Part shown: positions 27,198 through 35,763 of the stretch, in pieces
Layout of the letters: each line of letters begins with the position of its first letter
How positions within the stretch are numbered: position 1 is the first letter of the stretch
From: DATGPD01 sp031423015
Lineage (GTDB): Bacteria; Planctomycetota; UBA1135; UBA2386
Assembly (NCBI GenBank): GCA_031423015.1
Contig: JANPER010000090.1
Span: 62,001-126,000, forward strand
Direction: 5' to 3'
Length of the DNA stretch: 64,000 nucleotides
The notes under the pieces: model-generated
The model's input: only the letters and a program-made list of their open reading frames with translations
What the model was told of the DNA's origin: nothing
The model's database searches: none
Position numbers and translations under genes: made by a program

Positions 27198-27275
27198 GCC
27201 ACCTGCCTTCAAGGGGGCGTCAGCATAGTCGATCGCGCTCCGCTTCATCGGGTGTGGCCACCTCGCGATCGTCAA

Positions 27276-28595
27276 TCAGCGAACGGTTGGCAAGTCGCTG
27301 CCGTGGTCGCACCACTCGGTCACCGACTCCAGGTACCGCGCCTCGTCGCGCAACTCGCGTGGCGGGCTGCGGTCGCGCCCGAGCTGCTCCACCCGCCGCC
27401 GCATGTCGATGGAAGGGTCGCACTGCACGGCGGACTGCAGCGCGGCGACGCGGACGTTGACGGGGGCATCGCTCGCGAGGATGCGGAGGGCCACGTCGCG
27501 CGCGACAACCCTTCCTTCGCGGAGGCGGCCCAACGCCCTCGCCGCGGCGGTGCGCACGACGACGTCGCCGGGCGCCTCGGCGAGCCGCGACAGTTCGCCC
27601 GACAGCCCGACTCCTGAGGGACTCTCCGCGACGAAGCGCAAGGCGAGCGCGCGCGTCGGTGGTGCGGTGTGCGGGTCGCGGGCGAGTGCGAGCATGATCG
27701 GGAACGCCGGCCCGGTGCGGCCGGGCAGCAGGACGAGCCCGGCCACCGCGCGTTGGGTGACGTCCCCCCCGCGTTCGAGTTGCTGCAGCAGCGGCCCCTC
27801 GGCCCGCGCGTTGGCCTGGACGAGCACGGTCAACGCAGCTCGGTGGGGCTCGCCGTCGAGCTTGCCGGCAACCTCGACCAAGATCTCGCCCGGAAAGCGC
27901 TCGACGTGGCGCGCCAGGAACCAGAGGGCGCTGCCCTGCGCGGTCGCGTTCCCCATGCGCAGCATCGCGACCACGCCGGCATCGGCAGCGGGACCGACCC
28001 TGGCCAGCGCGCCGATCGCACACCCGCTCGTGGCCGCATCGCCGAGCAACGCCAAGAGGTCCGGCACGGCGCACGGCTGGCCACGCGCGCCCAACGCCCT
28101 GGCCACGTTTTGGCGTAGCGCGACGGGGCACGAGGGCCCGAGCATGGCGCGAAGTTCGGGCACGAGCGACTCGCCCGGACCCCAGCGCTCGATCAGCCAG
28201 CAGCCGATGGCACTCGGATCGGTCGAGTGCCCGATGCGGTTGATGTCCGTCGAGCGGCGTGCCCCGGGTGGGCCATCCTCGAGCCAGAACCGGTCCATGA
28301 GGTAGGCCTCTGCCATGGGCAACCCGATCCTCACGTCGTCCCAGCCGCAGGAAGTGCCGAGTCGTCCGCCGTGGCCACCAACCCAACCCGGTCGCGTCGG
28401 CGCCGCAATCAGTTGTCGCACCGCTTCCACCGCCTCAGCCTCGCTGAGCGCCGCCAACGCCCGCACCGCTGCCCGCCGTTCGTCGAAGGTGCCGTCGAAA
28501 ATTTGCTGCACGTGCACAGCGGTGTCGGGCACGATCCGTTGGCGCTGTTGCGGAACGGCCGCCAGGGTGATCGCGAGGACGAGGGTTGTGACCAT
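27276..28595 (-). CDS. Exported HEAT-repeat-like protein
   Basis: The protein of about 439 aa has a short hydrophobic N-terminus (MVTTLVLAITLAAVPQQ) resembling a signal peptide. It is followed by helical repeats such as LRQNVARALGARGQPCAVPD, VRTAAARALGRLREG and VNVRVAALQSAVQ, with the A-x-x-A-L-G-x-L pattern of HEAT/PBS-lyase repeats. Such repeats form protein-binding solenoids. The start at ATG 28595 is chosen because the long upstream extension is compositionally out of place. It is divergent from the regulatory-like gene at 28831. Confidence 0.68.
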   Translation of the reverse strand: MVTTLVLAITLAAVPQQRQRIVPDTAVHVQQIFDGTFDERRAAVRALAALSEAEAVEAVRQLIAAPTRPGWVGGHGGRLGTSCGWDDVRIGLPMAEAYLMDRFWLEDGPPGARRSTDINRIGHSTDPSAIGCWLIERWGPGESLVPELRAMLGPSCPVALRQNVARALGARGQPCAVPDLLALLGDAATSGCAIGALARVGPAADAGVVAMLRMGNATAQGSALWFLARHVERFPGEILVEVAGKLDGEPHRAALTVLVQANARAEGPLLQQLERGGDVTQRAVAGLVLLPGRTGPAFPIMLALARDPHTAPPTRALALRFVAESPSGVGLSGELSRLAEAPGDVVVRTAAARALGRLREGRVVARDVALRILASDAPVNVRVAALQSAVQCDPSIDMRRRVEQLGRDRSPPRELRDEARYLESVTEWCDHGSDLPTVR

Positions 28596-28830
28596 GGCTT
28601 GACTCGACCGCGGCCAACGCACGCCGCGACGACGCGGTTCAGCGCGATGTCGCGCGGGCGTGCTGGTGCCGACCCATCCGATCTCTTGCTGGCCGCATGC
28701 CGCCGTGAGCAGCGGCATGACCTTGGGCGGCAGGTTCTCGAGCGCGTCGCCGAGGATTGAAGCCCACAATGCTCCTTTGTGCTCTCCGTGGGCTTTGGAA
28801 GGCGAAGCCTCGCTAGCATGCGAGCCGACC

Positions 28831-30855
28831 ATGGCTCGGCGCGACATCACGTGGCTCGCTTTCGGACTGCTCGTGGTTGCTTGCTTGTGGTGCCTCGGCT
28901 GGTGGCCAGCCGGCGCCACCACAGATGCGGTGACGGATGCCCCGGCGCGTGACGCAGCAGCTTACCTCGCCGTGCCACAGCCGGCCGCTTCGCCGACCGA
29001 CCCAACACGGCAAGCCCTCGCCGCGCCGCCCACGGCCACGCCCACCACCGGCAGCCTCACGGTGCACGTCACCTACGACGACGGCAACGACGCGAGCGAG
29101 CTGACGGTGAACGTGCGCCGTCGCGGCGGCGATCGCCGCGTGGGCGTGCGCCAGGCGCGCACCGACGCCAAGGGATGGGCGACCTTCGCCGACCTAGCGC
29201 CGGGCCGGATCCGAATCGACACCGACCGCAGTGACGGCGGTGCGGACGAAACCGAGATCGTCGCCGGGCGTATCGCGCACCTGGAGATCACGATCGGCGT
29301 TGCGCTCACGATCACCGGCATCGTCGTCGACCAAGACAGTGTGCCCGTGGCCGGCGCCGACGTGTACCTCGCGCAGCTCGCGCGGGTCGGGCGCGATATC
29401 CAGCAGGCCGCCACAACCGATGCGGCGGGTCGCTTCGCGCTGCGCACGAGCTTCCAGTACGCCCTCGTCGGCACCCGCGCTGAGGGCTTCGCGCCGTCGC
29501 AGGTGCTCATGGCGGCAGGGAACAAGGGCTCCAGTGTCGACCTGCGCCTCGTCCTGCCCGGCCATGGCGGCAGCCTTTCCGGCAGCGTCAGCGATCCTGC
29601 CGGCCGAGCGGTTGCCGGCGCCGTCGTACGCATTGGTAAGGGGCAAACGGGTGGGATGGGCGGTTCGCCATCCGGCGGCCCGGCAGCACCCGCTCAGGTG
29701 AGCACGGATGACGCGGGCCACTTCCGCGCCATCGGGATGCACGAAGGCACACATCCAGTCGTCGTGCGCGCGCCCGGCCTCGCGCCGTGGACCGGCACCT
29801 GCGACGTGGTCGCTCGTGCCGTCACGCACCTCGCGGTCGGCCTGAGCGCAGGCTGCACCGTGCGCGGCACCGTGCGCGACGAGCGCGGCGAACCGGTGCC
29901 CGATGCGCTGGTATCGCTCGGCAACGAGGGTGAACTCGTGCACTACCGCGACGCGAGCGATGCGGCCGGCGCGTTCTGCCTTGCGGGTCTGCCCAACGCG
30001 CAGTTCGATCTCGTCGCCAAGCACCATGTGCTCGGCGAGACGTCCACCACGCTGCAAGGCGTTGCGGGGCAAACGCTCGTGTGGGACGTACAGCTCAACC
30101 GCGGCATCGAGCTGCGCGGACGCTGCCTCACCGAGGCCGGCGAGCCCGCGCCGCGGGTCGAGGTGTACGCGACGTTTGCTGACTGGACCAGGGCGACGCG
30201 CGCCGACGCCGACGGGCGCGTCACGATCGCCAACTGTCCCGCCAATGGCCTGCTCACCCTGCGGTCTCACGGCGACCGCGTCGAGCCGTTCACACAGAAG
30301 GACGTCGACCCGCGCGCCGGCGAGGTCGTGTTGCGTGTGCGCCCGATCGTGCGCATCGAAGCGAAGGGCCGCCTCACGGGTCGCGTGCTCGATCCCGACG
30401 GCAAGCCGCTCGGCAACGCCATCGTCTCGCAGCGACGCGCGGATGGACCCGTGAGCGGAAAGTTGGCCTTCACCGACCCGGCGACGGGTCGCTTCACCAT
30501 CGACCACCTGCCGCCGGGGACTTACCGCGTGCTGGCGATGGCCCACGGCTTTCCGGACGCCAGGTCCGTCGACCATGTCCTCGCCGCCGACGCCACGCTC
30601 GACATCGGCACGGTGCAGCTCGCGCATGGCGGCATCGTTGCGGTGCGCGGCCTTCCCCCGAACACGACCGACTTGAAGCTCCAGCTGCTGGACGAGCACG
30701 ATCAGCTGTTCGCCTACATCGCGCTCGACGCGCTGCGCTCGCCGCCCATCGTGCCCGGCGCGTACAAGCTGCGCGTGACCGGACGCGATCGTCCCCCGCA
30801 GGACATCGCGGTGCAGGTGCGGGCGCAGGAAGTCAGCACCGTCGAGATACGCTAG
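28831..30855 (+). CDS. Membrane-anchored carboxypeptidase-regulatory-like repeat protein
   Basis: The 674-aa protein has an N-terminal membrane segment (ITWLAFGLLVVACLWCLGWW), an Ala/Pro/Thr linker, then about six or seven regulatory-like modules. Examples are LTITGIVVDQDSVPVAGAD, TDAAGRFALRTSF, TVRGTVRDERGEPVPDALV and GRLTGRVLDPDGKPLGNAI. A glycine-rich loop near residue 270 (GQTGGMGGSPSGGPA) interrupts one module. No catalytic residues are recognisable. It is divergent from the HEAT-like gene and convergent with the next paralogue. Confidence 0.82.
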   Translation: MARRDITWLAFGLLVVACLWCLGWWPAGATTDAVTDAPARDAAAYLAVPQPAASPTDPTRQALAAPPTATPTTGSLTVHVTYDDGNDASELTVNVRRRGGDRRVGVRQARTDAKGWATFADLAPGRIRIDTDRSDGGADETEIVAGRIAHLEITIGVALTITGIVVDQDSVPVAGADVYLAQLARVGRDIQQAATTDAAGRFALRTSFQYALVGTRAEGFAPSQVLMAAGNKGSSVDLRLVLPGHGGSLSGSVSDPAGRAVAGAVVRIGKGQTGGMGGSPSGGPAAPAQVSTDDAGHFRAIGMHEGTHPVVVRAPGLAPWTGTCDVVARAVTHLAVGLSAGCTVRGTVRDERGEPVPDALVSLGNEGELVHYRDASDAAGAFCLAGLPNAQFDLVAKHHVLGETSTTLQGVAGQTLVWDVQLNRGIELRGRCLTEAGEPAPRVEVYATFADWTRATRADADGRVTIANCPANGLLTLRSHGDRVEPFTQKDVDPRAGEVVLRVRPIVRIEAKGRLTGRVLDPDGKPLGNAIVSQRRADGPVSGKLAFTDPATGRFTIDHLPPGTYRVLAMAHGFPDARSVDHVLAADATLDIGTVQLAHGGIVAVRGLPPNTTDLKLQLLDEHDQLFAYIALDALRSPPIVPGAYKLRVTGRDRPPQDIAVQVRAQEVSTVEIR

Positions 30856-30913
30856 CAAACAGCAAGCGAGTCTGACCGGAGAGGCGACTAGGCCGCGTGC
30901 TCGCGCGTGGCGC

Positions 30914-33631
30914 TCACTGTGCCACGACCGTCACGCTGGTCCAGTTCGGCCCGGTGACGGTGAATGCCGGCGCGGGAAACGACAACTTCACTCCGCCCTG
31001 GGTCAGCGAGCGCAGCGCGTAGACGCCGCGGGGAACGCCGGCGAGGTGCAACACACCGAAGCGATCAGTCACCGCGCGGAGGCGAACGCCGGCGATGTCG
31101 CCCTGCCCATCGGCGCCAAACATGCGGTGCGCCAGCCGGTGCCCATCGCCGCCTTGCACCTCGACCAGCGCGCTGCCGGTGCGGATGTCGATCGGCTCGC
31201 CATCGCGATGCGCGCCCGACCAGAGGATCTGCTGCAGGCCATCGACGCTGGCGACGATCTCGAGCCGCTTGCCGCCCGCCGGGTGGATGACGAACTGGCC
31301 CCGGTCGTCGGTGACCGCGATCGCGTAGGGTGGATCCACCGAGCAAACCAGTCGCTGGTTTTGAAAGGAGCGCACGGCGTCCTCGTCGGGCCGCCCGCTG
31401 TTTGTTTGCGCTCGCAGCTTGGCCTGCACCTCCGGCAGCTGACGGCGCAGCCTGTCGATCCCGGCGGAGTCCAATGCGTGCAGGTGCACGGCGAGGCCGC
31501 GCGCCGCGACACCATCGGTGCGCACGGTACCGGTACGTCCTGGTCGGTGCGTATCCTCGACCCAGCCGCGGATCTCGAGGGAAGTGTGCTGCTCCTCGCC
31601 GGCCAAGACGGGAACCAAGCGGGTGCCAAGCGGCCAGCCGCGGCGTGCGGCGGCGTCCGTCAGCGGCGTGACGATCTCGGCAGCACCGGGCGGGCCGATG
31701 CGCATGGCCAACCCGAGCGCCCAGTCGCCGGGCATCAGGCTGCCGAACGCGAACGACCCATCGTTCTCCGACAGCGTCACGCGGCGCTCATCGCTGCCGC
31801 GGCGGTGCGCCCGCACCAGCCAGCGATCTTGGGGCGGCAGGCTGTTCTCGGTCAACACGCCAATCAAGCGGCCGCCGGTGCGCGCGCCGAGCACGAACGC
31901 GTGCGGCGGGCCATCGGGCTCCACCTTCACGCTGCGTTCCGCCCGGCCATGCAGCGGATGGAAGGCCACCACCGCCAGCAGCGATGGCCACAACCCCGGA
32001 GCCTCGAACACGCCATCGTCATTCGTCTCACCGAGCTTGACGTGCCCTGGTCGCAGGTCGCCCCAGCGACGCCATAGTTGCGGTTCGGACTCCACCCGCG
32101 CGAACACGGCTGCGTTGGCCACGGGACGCCCATCGCCGGTGCGCACTGCAAACCGAGCCGAACATGTCGGCAGCTGGAGGCGTAGGTCACGCACGTTCCA
32201 CGCGACCAGATCGACCAGCGGCGCGAAGCCATCGGCGCGCACGACCAGCAAGCCGTCCGTCCACGGTACCCAGCACTCGTGCTCGCCTGGGCTCGTCTCC
32301 GGGATCGGGATCACGCCATCGAAACCCTGACCAAAGGCTCGCCGGTACCGCATCTCGACACGACTCGCCACAGGCGTCCCGCTGCCGGGCGGGAGCACCG
32401 TGACGGTCAGCTTCCGGCCAGTGCCCAGCCGCAGGTCGGTCCGACCCTCCCGCCTCCTGATCTCGCAGGCCTGCCAGGGCTCGCTCGCGCTGCGCCGCGC
32501 GTAGGCTTTGTTCGGCGGGTCGCCAGCCTTGCGCGACACGAAGGATCCGTCCTGGCTGGTGATCACCGGCGGCGTGAGCAACTCGCCGTCTTGCGCATCG
32601 AGGCACACCTCGGCGCCAGCGACGGAACGGTTGCGATCGTCGACCAGTCGCCCCTGCACGCAGCCGGCTTCCGCCAGTCGGATGATGCCGATGTCCGTGA
32701 GGCCGCCGCTCTGCACCACGACCTGCTCGGTGAGGTTGGGCGCCATGCTCGGTTGCACGACGAGCGTGCTCGCGCCAGGGCGTGCGTCGCACAAACTGAA
32801 GCGGCCGGTCAGATCGGTTTCGACCTCAGGGAACGGCAACAGCTCGTCGCGCGCCGACAGACCGAGCCCGATCGCGACGACGGTGTGGTCCTCCTCGATC
32901 AGGCTCGCCGGCTCGAAGTCACGCGCGCCGTACAGGCGCGCCGCGCGCGCCAGCGGGTGAAAGGCCGTACCACCCTCCAGTGGAACGTCGACCAAGCGCA
33001 CGCGCGCGCCGCGCACCGGCCGACCGGTGGCGTCCAACACCGTCCCGCACACTTCACCGCGCTGTTGCAGTAGCCAGTCGCCGAGCTCGAGAGTCCGCGT
33101 GGCAGCGGGGCCGGGTTGTAGCGGCCGCGCTTCGATGCACTGGCCGCCACGCAGCGCCAACAGCGCCAGCGGACCGTCGATCTCTGGCACCGCGACGGCG
33201 AACTGGCCGAAGCGATCGGTGGTCGCGGGCTCGCCGACGAACAGATCGCGCCGGCGCAAAGGAACTCGCTCCTGGCCATCGCACTCGACATCGTTGACCA
33301 GCACGGTGTCCGGCCACGCCCGCACCGCTTGCACGACGGCACCCTCGATCGGCAGCCCGGTGATGAGCCACGCCAGGCGGCCGCGCACGAGCCCAGGCAG
33401 GCTGCGCGGCGGCTCGACAGGCTCGCCATCCAGCAGCGCCGCCGACGGTGGCATCAACACTCGCGCCGCCGGCGGTGTGCGAGTCGGCGCTTGTATCGTC
33501 TGGTGCGCCTCGTCGTGGGGAGCATCCACGGCGGGAGTCGAAGGCGCTTCGTCGGCAGGATGCAGGCCGAGAATCACACCGAAGACAATCAATGCGCTGA
33601 TCGCGCCGAGACCCAGTGCCCGAGGGTTCAT
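30914..33631 (-). CDS. Large membrane-anchored carboxypeptidase-regulatory-like repeat protein
   Basis: At 905 aa it is the longest of the six paralogues. An N-terminal membrane segment (GLGAISALIVFGVILGLHP) and Pro/Thr-rich linker precede many regulatory-like modules. Examples are EVCGTVLDATGRPVRGARV, DLTGRFSLCDARPGA, VQGRLVDDRNRSVAGAEV, NDDGVFEAPGLWPSL and TDDRGQFVIHPAGGK. The final module (TDRFGVLHLAGVPRGVYAL) ends close to the C-terminus. It is probably exported and tethered to the inner membrane. The next paralogue lies 154 nt upstream on the same strand. Confidence 0.82.
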   Translation of the reverse strand: MNPRALGLGAISALIVFGVILGLHPADEAPSTPAVDAPHDEAHQTIQAPTRTPPAARVLMPPSAALLDGEPVEPPRSLPGLVRGRLAWLITGLPIEGAVVQAVRAWPDTVLVNDVECDGQERVPLRRRDLFVGEPATTDRFGQFAVAVPEIDGPLALLALRGGQCIEARPLQPGPAATRTLELGDWLLQQRGEVCGTVLDATGRPVRGARVRLVDVPLEGGTAFHPLARAARLYGARDFEPASLIEEDHTVVAIGLGLSARDELLPFPEVETDLTGRFSLCDARPGASTLVVQPSMAPNLTEQVVVQSGGLTDIGIIRLAEAGCVQGRLVDDRNRSVAGAEVCLDAQDGELLTPPVITSQDGSFVSRKAGDPPNKAYARRSASEPWQACEIRRREGRTDLRLGTGRKLTVTVLPPGSGTPVASRVEMRYRRAFGQGFDGVIPIPETSPGEHECWVPWTDGLLVVRADGFAPLVDLVAWNVRDLRLQLPTCSARFAVRTGDGRPVANAAVFARVESEPQLWRRWGDLRPGHVKLGETNDDGVFEAPGLWPSLLAVVAFHPLHGRAERSVKVEPDGPPHAFVLGARTGGRLIGVLTENSLPPQDRWLVRAHRRGSDERRVTLSENDGSFAFGSLMPGDWALGLAMRIGPPGAAEIVTPLTDAAARRGWPLGTRLVPVLAGEEQHTSLEIRGWVEDTHRPGRTGTVRTDGVAARGLAVHLHALDSAGIDRLRRQLPEVQAKLRAQTNSGRPDEDAVRSFQNQRLVCSVDPPYAIAVTDDRGQFVIHPAGGKRLEIVASVDGLQQILWSGAHRDGEPIDIRTGSALVEVQGGDGHRLAHRMFGADGQGDIAGVRLRAVTDRFGVLHLAGVPRGVYALRSLTQGGVKLSFPAPAFTVTGPNWTSVTVVAQ

Positions 33632-33785
33632 GGCGGTCGCACCATAGCACGTCAGCCCGAGCGCTGGTTGCTGCGATCCTTCCCGCGCGCAGCGCTAGGA
33701 GATGAAATGAGAGGGCCAGTCCGCTCACGCAGTCGCCGACAATCGGCGCTGCACAAGGAGCGAAACCGACCCATGACTCACGTGT

Positions 33786-35387
33786 TCAAGACACGGCGTG
33801 CCTTTGGGCGGCATCGCTGAGCCGAACGGTCATACGCGGTACGAGCGGTAGGAACCGCCCCACCCGTTTCCACACCGTGCGCCGTGTGCAGCCGGCCGCG
33901 TCGAAGGTGAGCCAATAGCCGCCGCGCAGGTGCGACAGCGCGAACGTACCATCGGCACACGACGTGGTCTCGTGCTGCTCTTGGTGGCGCATCTGATGTC
34001 TGGCAAGGACTCGGCAGCCGGCCAGCGGTGTGCCGGTGGGTCCCAGCACGCGTCCGCGCAAGGCACGGCCACGAGTCAGGCGCATCGTGAGCGCGCACGC
34101 CGATGCATCGGACCGTAGCCTAAAGAAGCGCGTGCTGGCGCCTTGGTCGGCGACGAACGCATCGAGCATGTACCACCCCGGTGGCAGCATTGCCTTGGCC
34201 TCGCCTTCGGTGTCGGTGATCAGGCCAGTGCCGAAGCCGGCGCAGACGACCGAGACCCCCGTCTTGGGCAGTGGGCGACCGGAGCGGTCGACCATGCGCA
34301 CGGTGAGCGCCACGAGCCGAGGGCGCAGATCGACCGGCGGTGAGGGCAAGCGTACGACCAGGTTGGTGTCGGCGTGTACGCGCAGGACGATCTTGCCCCG
34401 CCGCGGCAAGCCGTCGATGCAGAATCGCCCGTCGGCGTCGGTGACCGCTCGGCGATCGAGTTGGCGCCAGGTGTTCGCCGCGATCACTTCGCAGCCGGCG
34501 CGCGGCGCTCCCTCCTTGTCGTAGGCGATGCCTCGCACTGAGCTTCCGCGCCGCAGCCGCACTGTCACCTTCGGCGTTTGCACGGGATCCACCGTCAGGC
34601 GTGTGACCGCACTGCCACGCGCGCTCGCCAGGATCTCGTGCGGCCCCGCGCACAAGCCGAACACCCAGAAGCTGCCGTCGTGAGCGGTGACGACCTTCTT
34701 GTGGTCGTACGCGCTCATCGCCTGCTCGCGGCCGCCACGCGAGTAGACATCGACCGTCGCCGAGACGGGTGCATCGCGGTGGTCGAGCACTCGGCCGCGC
34801 ACTTCGAACCCCGTGGCCAACGTCGCGTCGAGGCGGTGCACGCCGGGAAAGTGCACGAAGTTGTCGATACGCACGACTCTGGGTGTGTGTTCTGGGTCGG
34901 TGAAGCGCAGGCCCACGACCGCGTCGCGACCACACCATTGCGCGTCGAACCAATCGAAGGCGAACCGGCCGTCGCGGTCGGTGCGGCACAGTGGCCAATG
35001 GTCCTTGCCGTACTGGCATCCAGGTCCGTTACCGATCCAGTTCGGTCCCTCGATCACCAGTTCGACATCACCGCCTTCGATGGAACGGCCGGCGTCATCG
35101 CGCACGGTGCCGGCGAACGTCGTGCCGGGCAGGAGCCGCACGCTGCGCGGTAGATCCGCCAGCGCGTGTGCCGACGCCGAAGATGGTCGCCGGCCCGGTG
35201 CGCAGACGTACAGGACTGCGTGGTACGCCAGGTCGTCGATCGCGAGCGTGGCGTTGCCGTCGGCATCGGTGAGCGAAGTCCGCAGCGTCCCTTCCGAAGT
35301 GGCTTGACGGAAGGTGCCGAGGCCGACCAGCGCACCGGCGATCGGTGCGCCATCCTCGTCTCGTAGGACTCGAAACACCTCGTCCAT
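33786..35387 (-). CDS. Carboxypeptidase-regulatory-like repeat protein lacking a signal peptide (probably 5' truncated)
   Basis: The 533-aa product consists of regulatory-like modules but starts abruptly inside one (MDEVFRVLRDEDGAPIAG). There is no hydrophobic leader, unlike its five relatives here. An in-frame TAG lies six codons upstream and no ribosome-binding site precedes the ATG. The N-terminal export segment therefore seems to have been lost. Later modules are intact (ATGFEVRGRVLDHRDAPVS, TDADGRFCIDGLPRRGKIV, RALRGRVLGPTGTPLAGC). It may be a non-exported remnant or begin at an unrecognised start. The truncation point is about 190 nt downstream of tRNA-His. Confidence 0.6.
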   Translation of the reverse strand: MDEVFRVLRDEDGAPIAGALVGLGTFRQATSEGTLRTSLTDADGNATLAIDDLAYHAVLYVCAPGRRPSSASAHALADLPRSVRLLPGTTFAGTVRDDAGRSIEGGDVELVIEGPNWIGNGPGCQYGKDHWPLCRTDRDGRFAFDWFDAQWCGRDAVVGLRFTDPEHTPRVVRIDNFVHFPGVHRLDATLATGFEVRGRVLDHRDAPVSATVDVYSRGGREQAMSAYDHKKVVTAHDGSFWVFGLCAGPHEILASARGSAVTRLTVDPVQTPKVTVRLRRGSSVRGIAYDKEGAPRAGCEVIAANTWRQLDRRAVTDADGRFCIDGLPRRGKIVLRVHADTNLVVRLPSPPVDLRPRLVALTVRMVDRSGRPLPKTGVSVVCAGFGTGLITDTEGEAKAMLPPGWYMLDAFVADQGASTRFFRLRSDASACALTMRLTRGRALRGRVLGPTGTPLAGCRVLARHQMRHQEQHETTSCADGTFALSHLRGGYWLTFDAAGCTRRTVWKRVGRFLPLVPRMTVRLSDAAQRHAVS

Positions 35388-35574
35388 TACAACGGCTCGA
35401 TTCTAGCTTTGGTGCGCGGACGAGACATGGCCCACAGGCGCGCGAGTCGCGGTGATATCGGACTCGCGTTCAGCTCGCCGCCCAGACCGCGCGGGCGCAC
35501 GAAGAACAGGGGACGCCGCTTGCGTGCTCGTGCGCGCAGTGCCCGAAGTCTCGGGATCGACAGACTTTGCAAAG

Positions 35575-35652
35575 TGGGGTGGCTAACCGGACTTGAACCG
35601 GCGACCTCCTGAGTCACAGTCAGGCGCTCTAACCAACTGAGCTACAGCCACC
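35575..35652 (-). tRNA. tRNA-His (anticodon GTG)
   Basis: Read on the minus strand, the gene folds into a full cloverleaf. The acceptor is GTGGCTG with TAGCCAC, the D-arm is GCTC/GAGC, and the anticodon stem CCTGA/TCAGG carries loop CTGTGAC (anticodon GTG). The T-arm contains TTCAAGT. An encoded G at position -1 lies opposite discriminator C, the identity mark of tRNA-His, and CCA is encoded. A 28-nt dyad at 35441-35468 (CGCGAGTC with GACTCGCG) lies about 107 nt downstream. Confidence 0.97.
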
Positions 35653-35721
35653 ATGCCCATGCTTGGGCGGCCGGGCATCTTGGCGGTGGCGCCGGGCAGG
35701 GTCAATCCAGCGGCCGTGATT

Positions 35722-35762
35722 CCCGGCGCGAAGGCGATCTGCGGCGCGCCACGAGCGCCGGG
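35722..35762 (-). terminator. Candidate hairpin after smc
   Basis: Just after the smc stop, CCCGGCGC and GCGCCGGG can form an 8-bp stem enclosing a GC-rich loop that has its own small dyad. No T-run follows, so it is either a Rho-type 3' structure or incidental to high GC. Confidence 0.35.
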
Positions 35763-35763
35763 G

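Noticed and set aside
35387..35617. 76-residue minus-strand frame beginning TQEVAGSSPVSHP
   Set aside because: It reads through the tRNA-His gene; this peptide is the familiar false translation of tRNA 3' halves.
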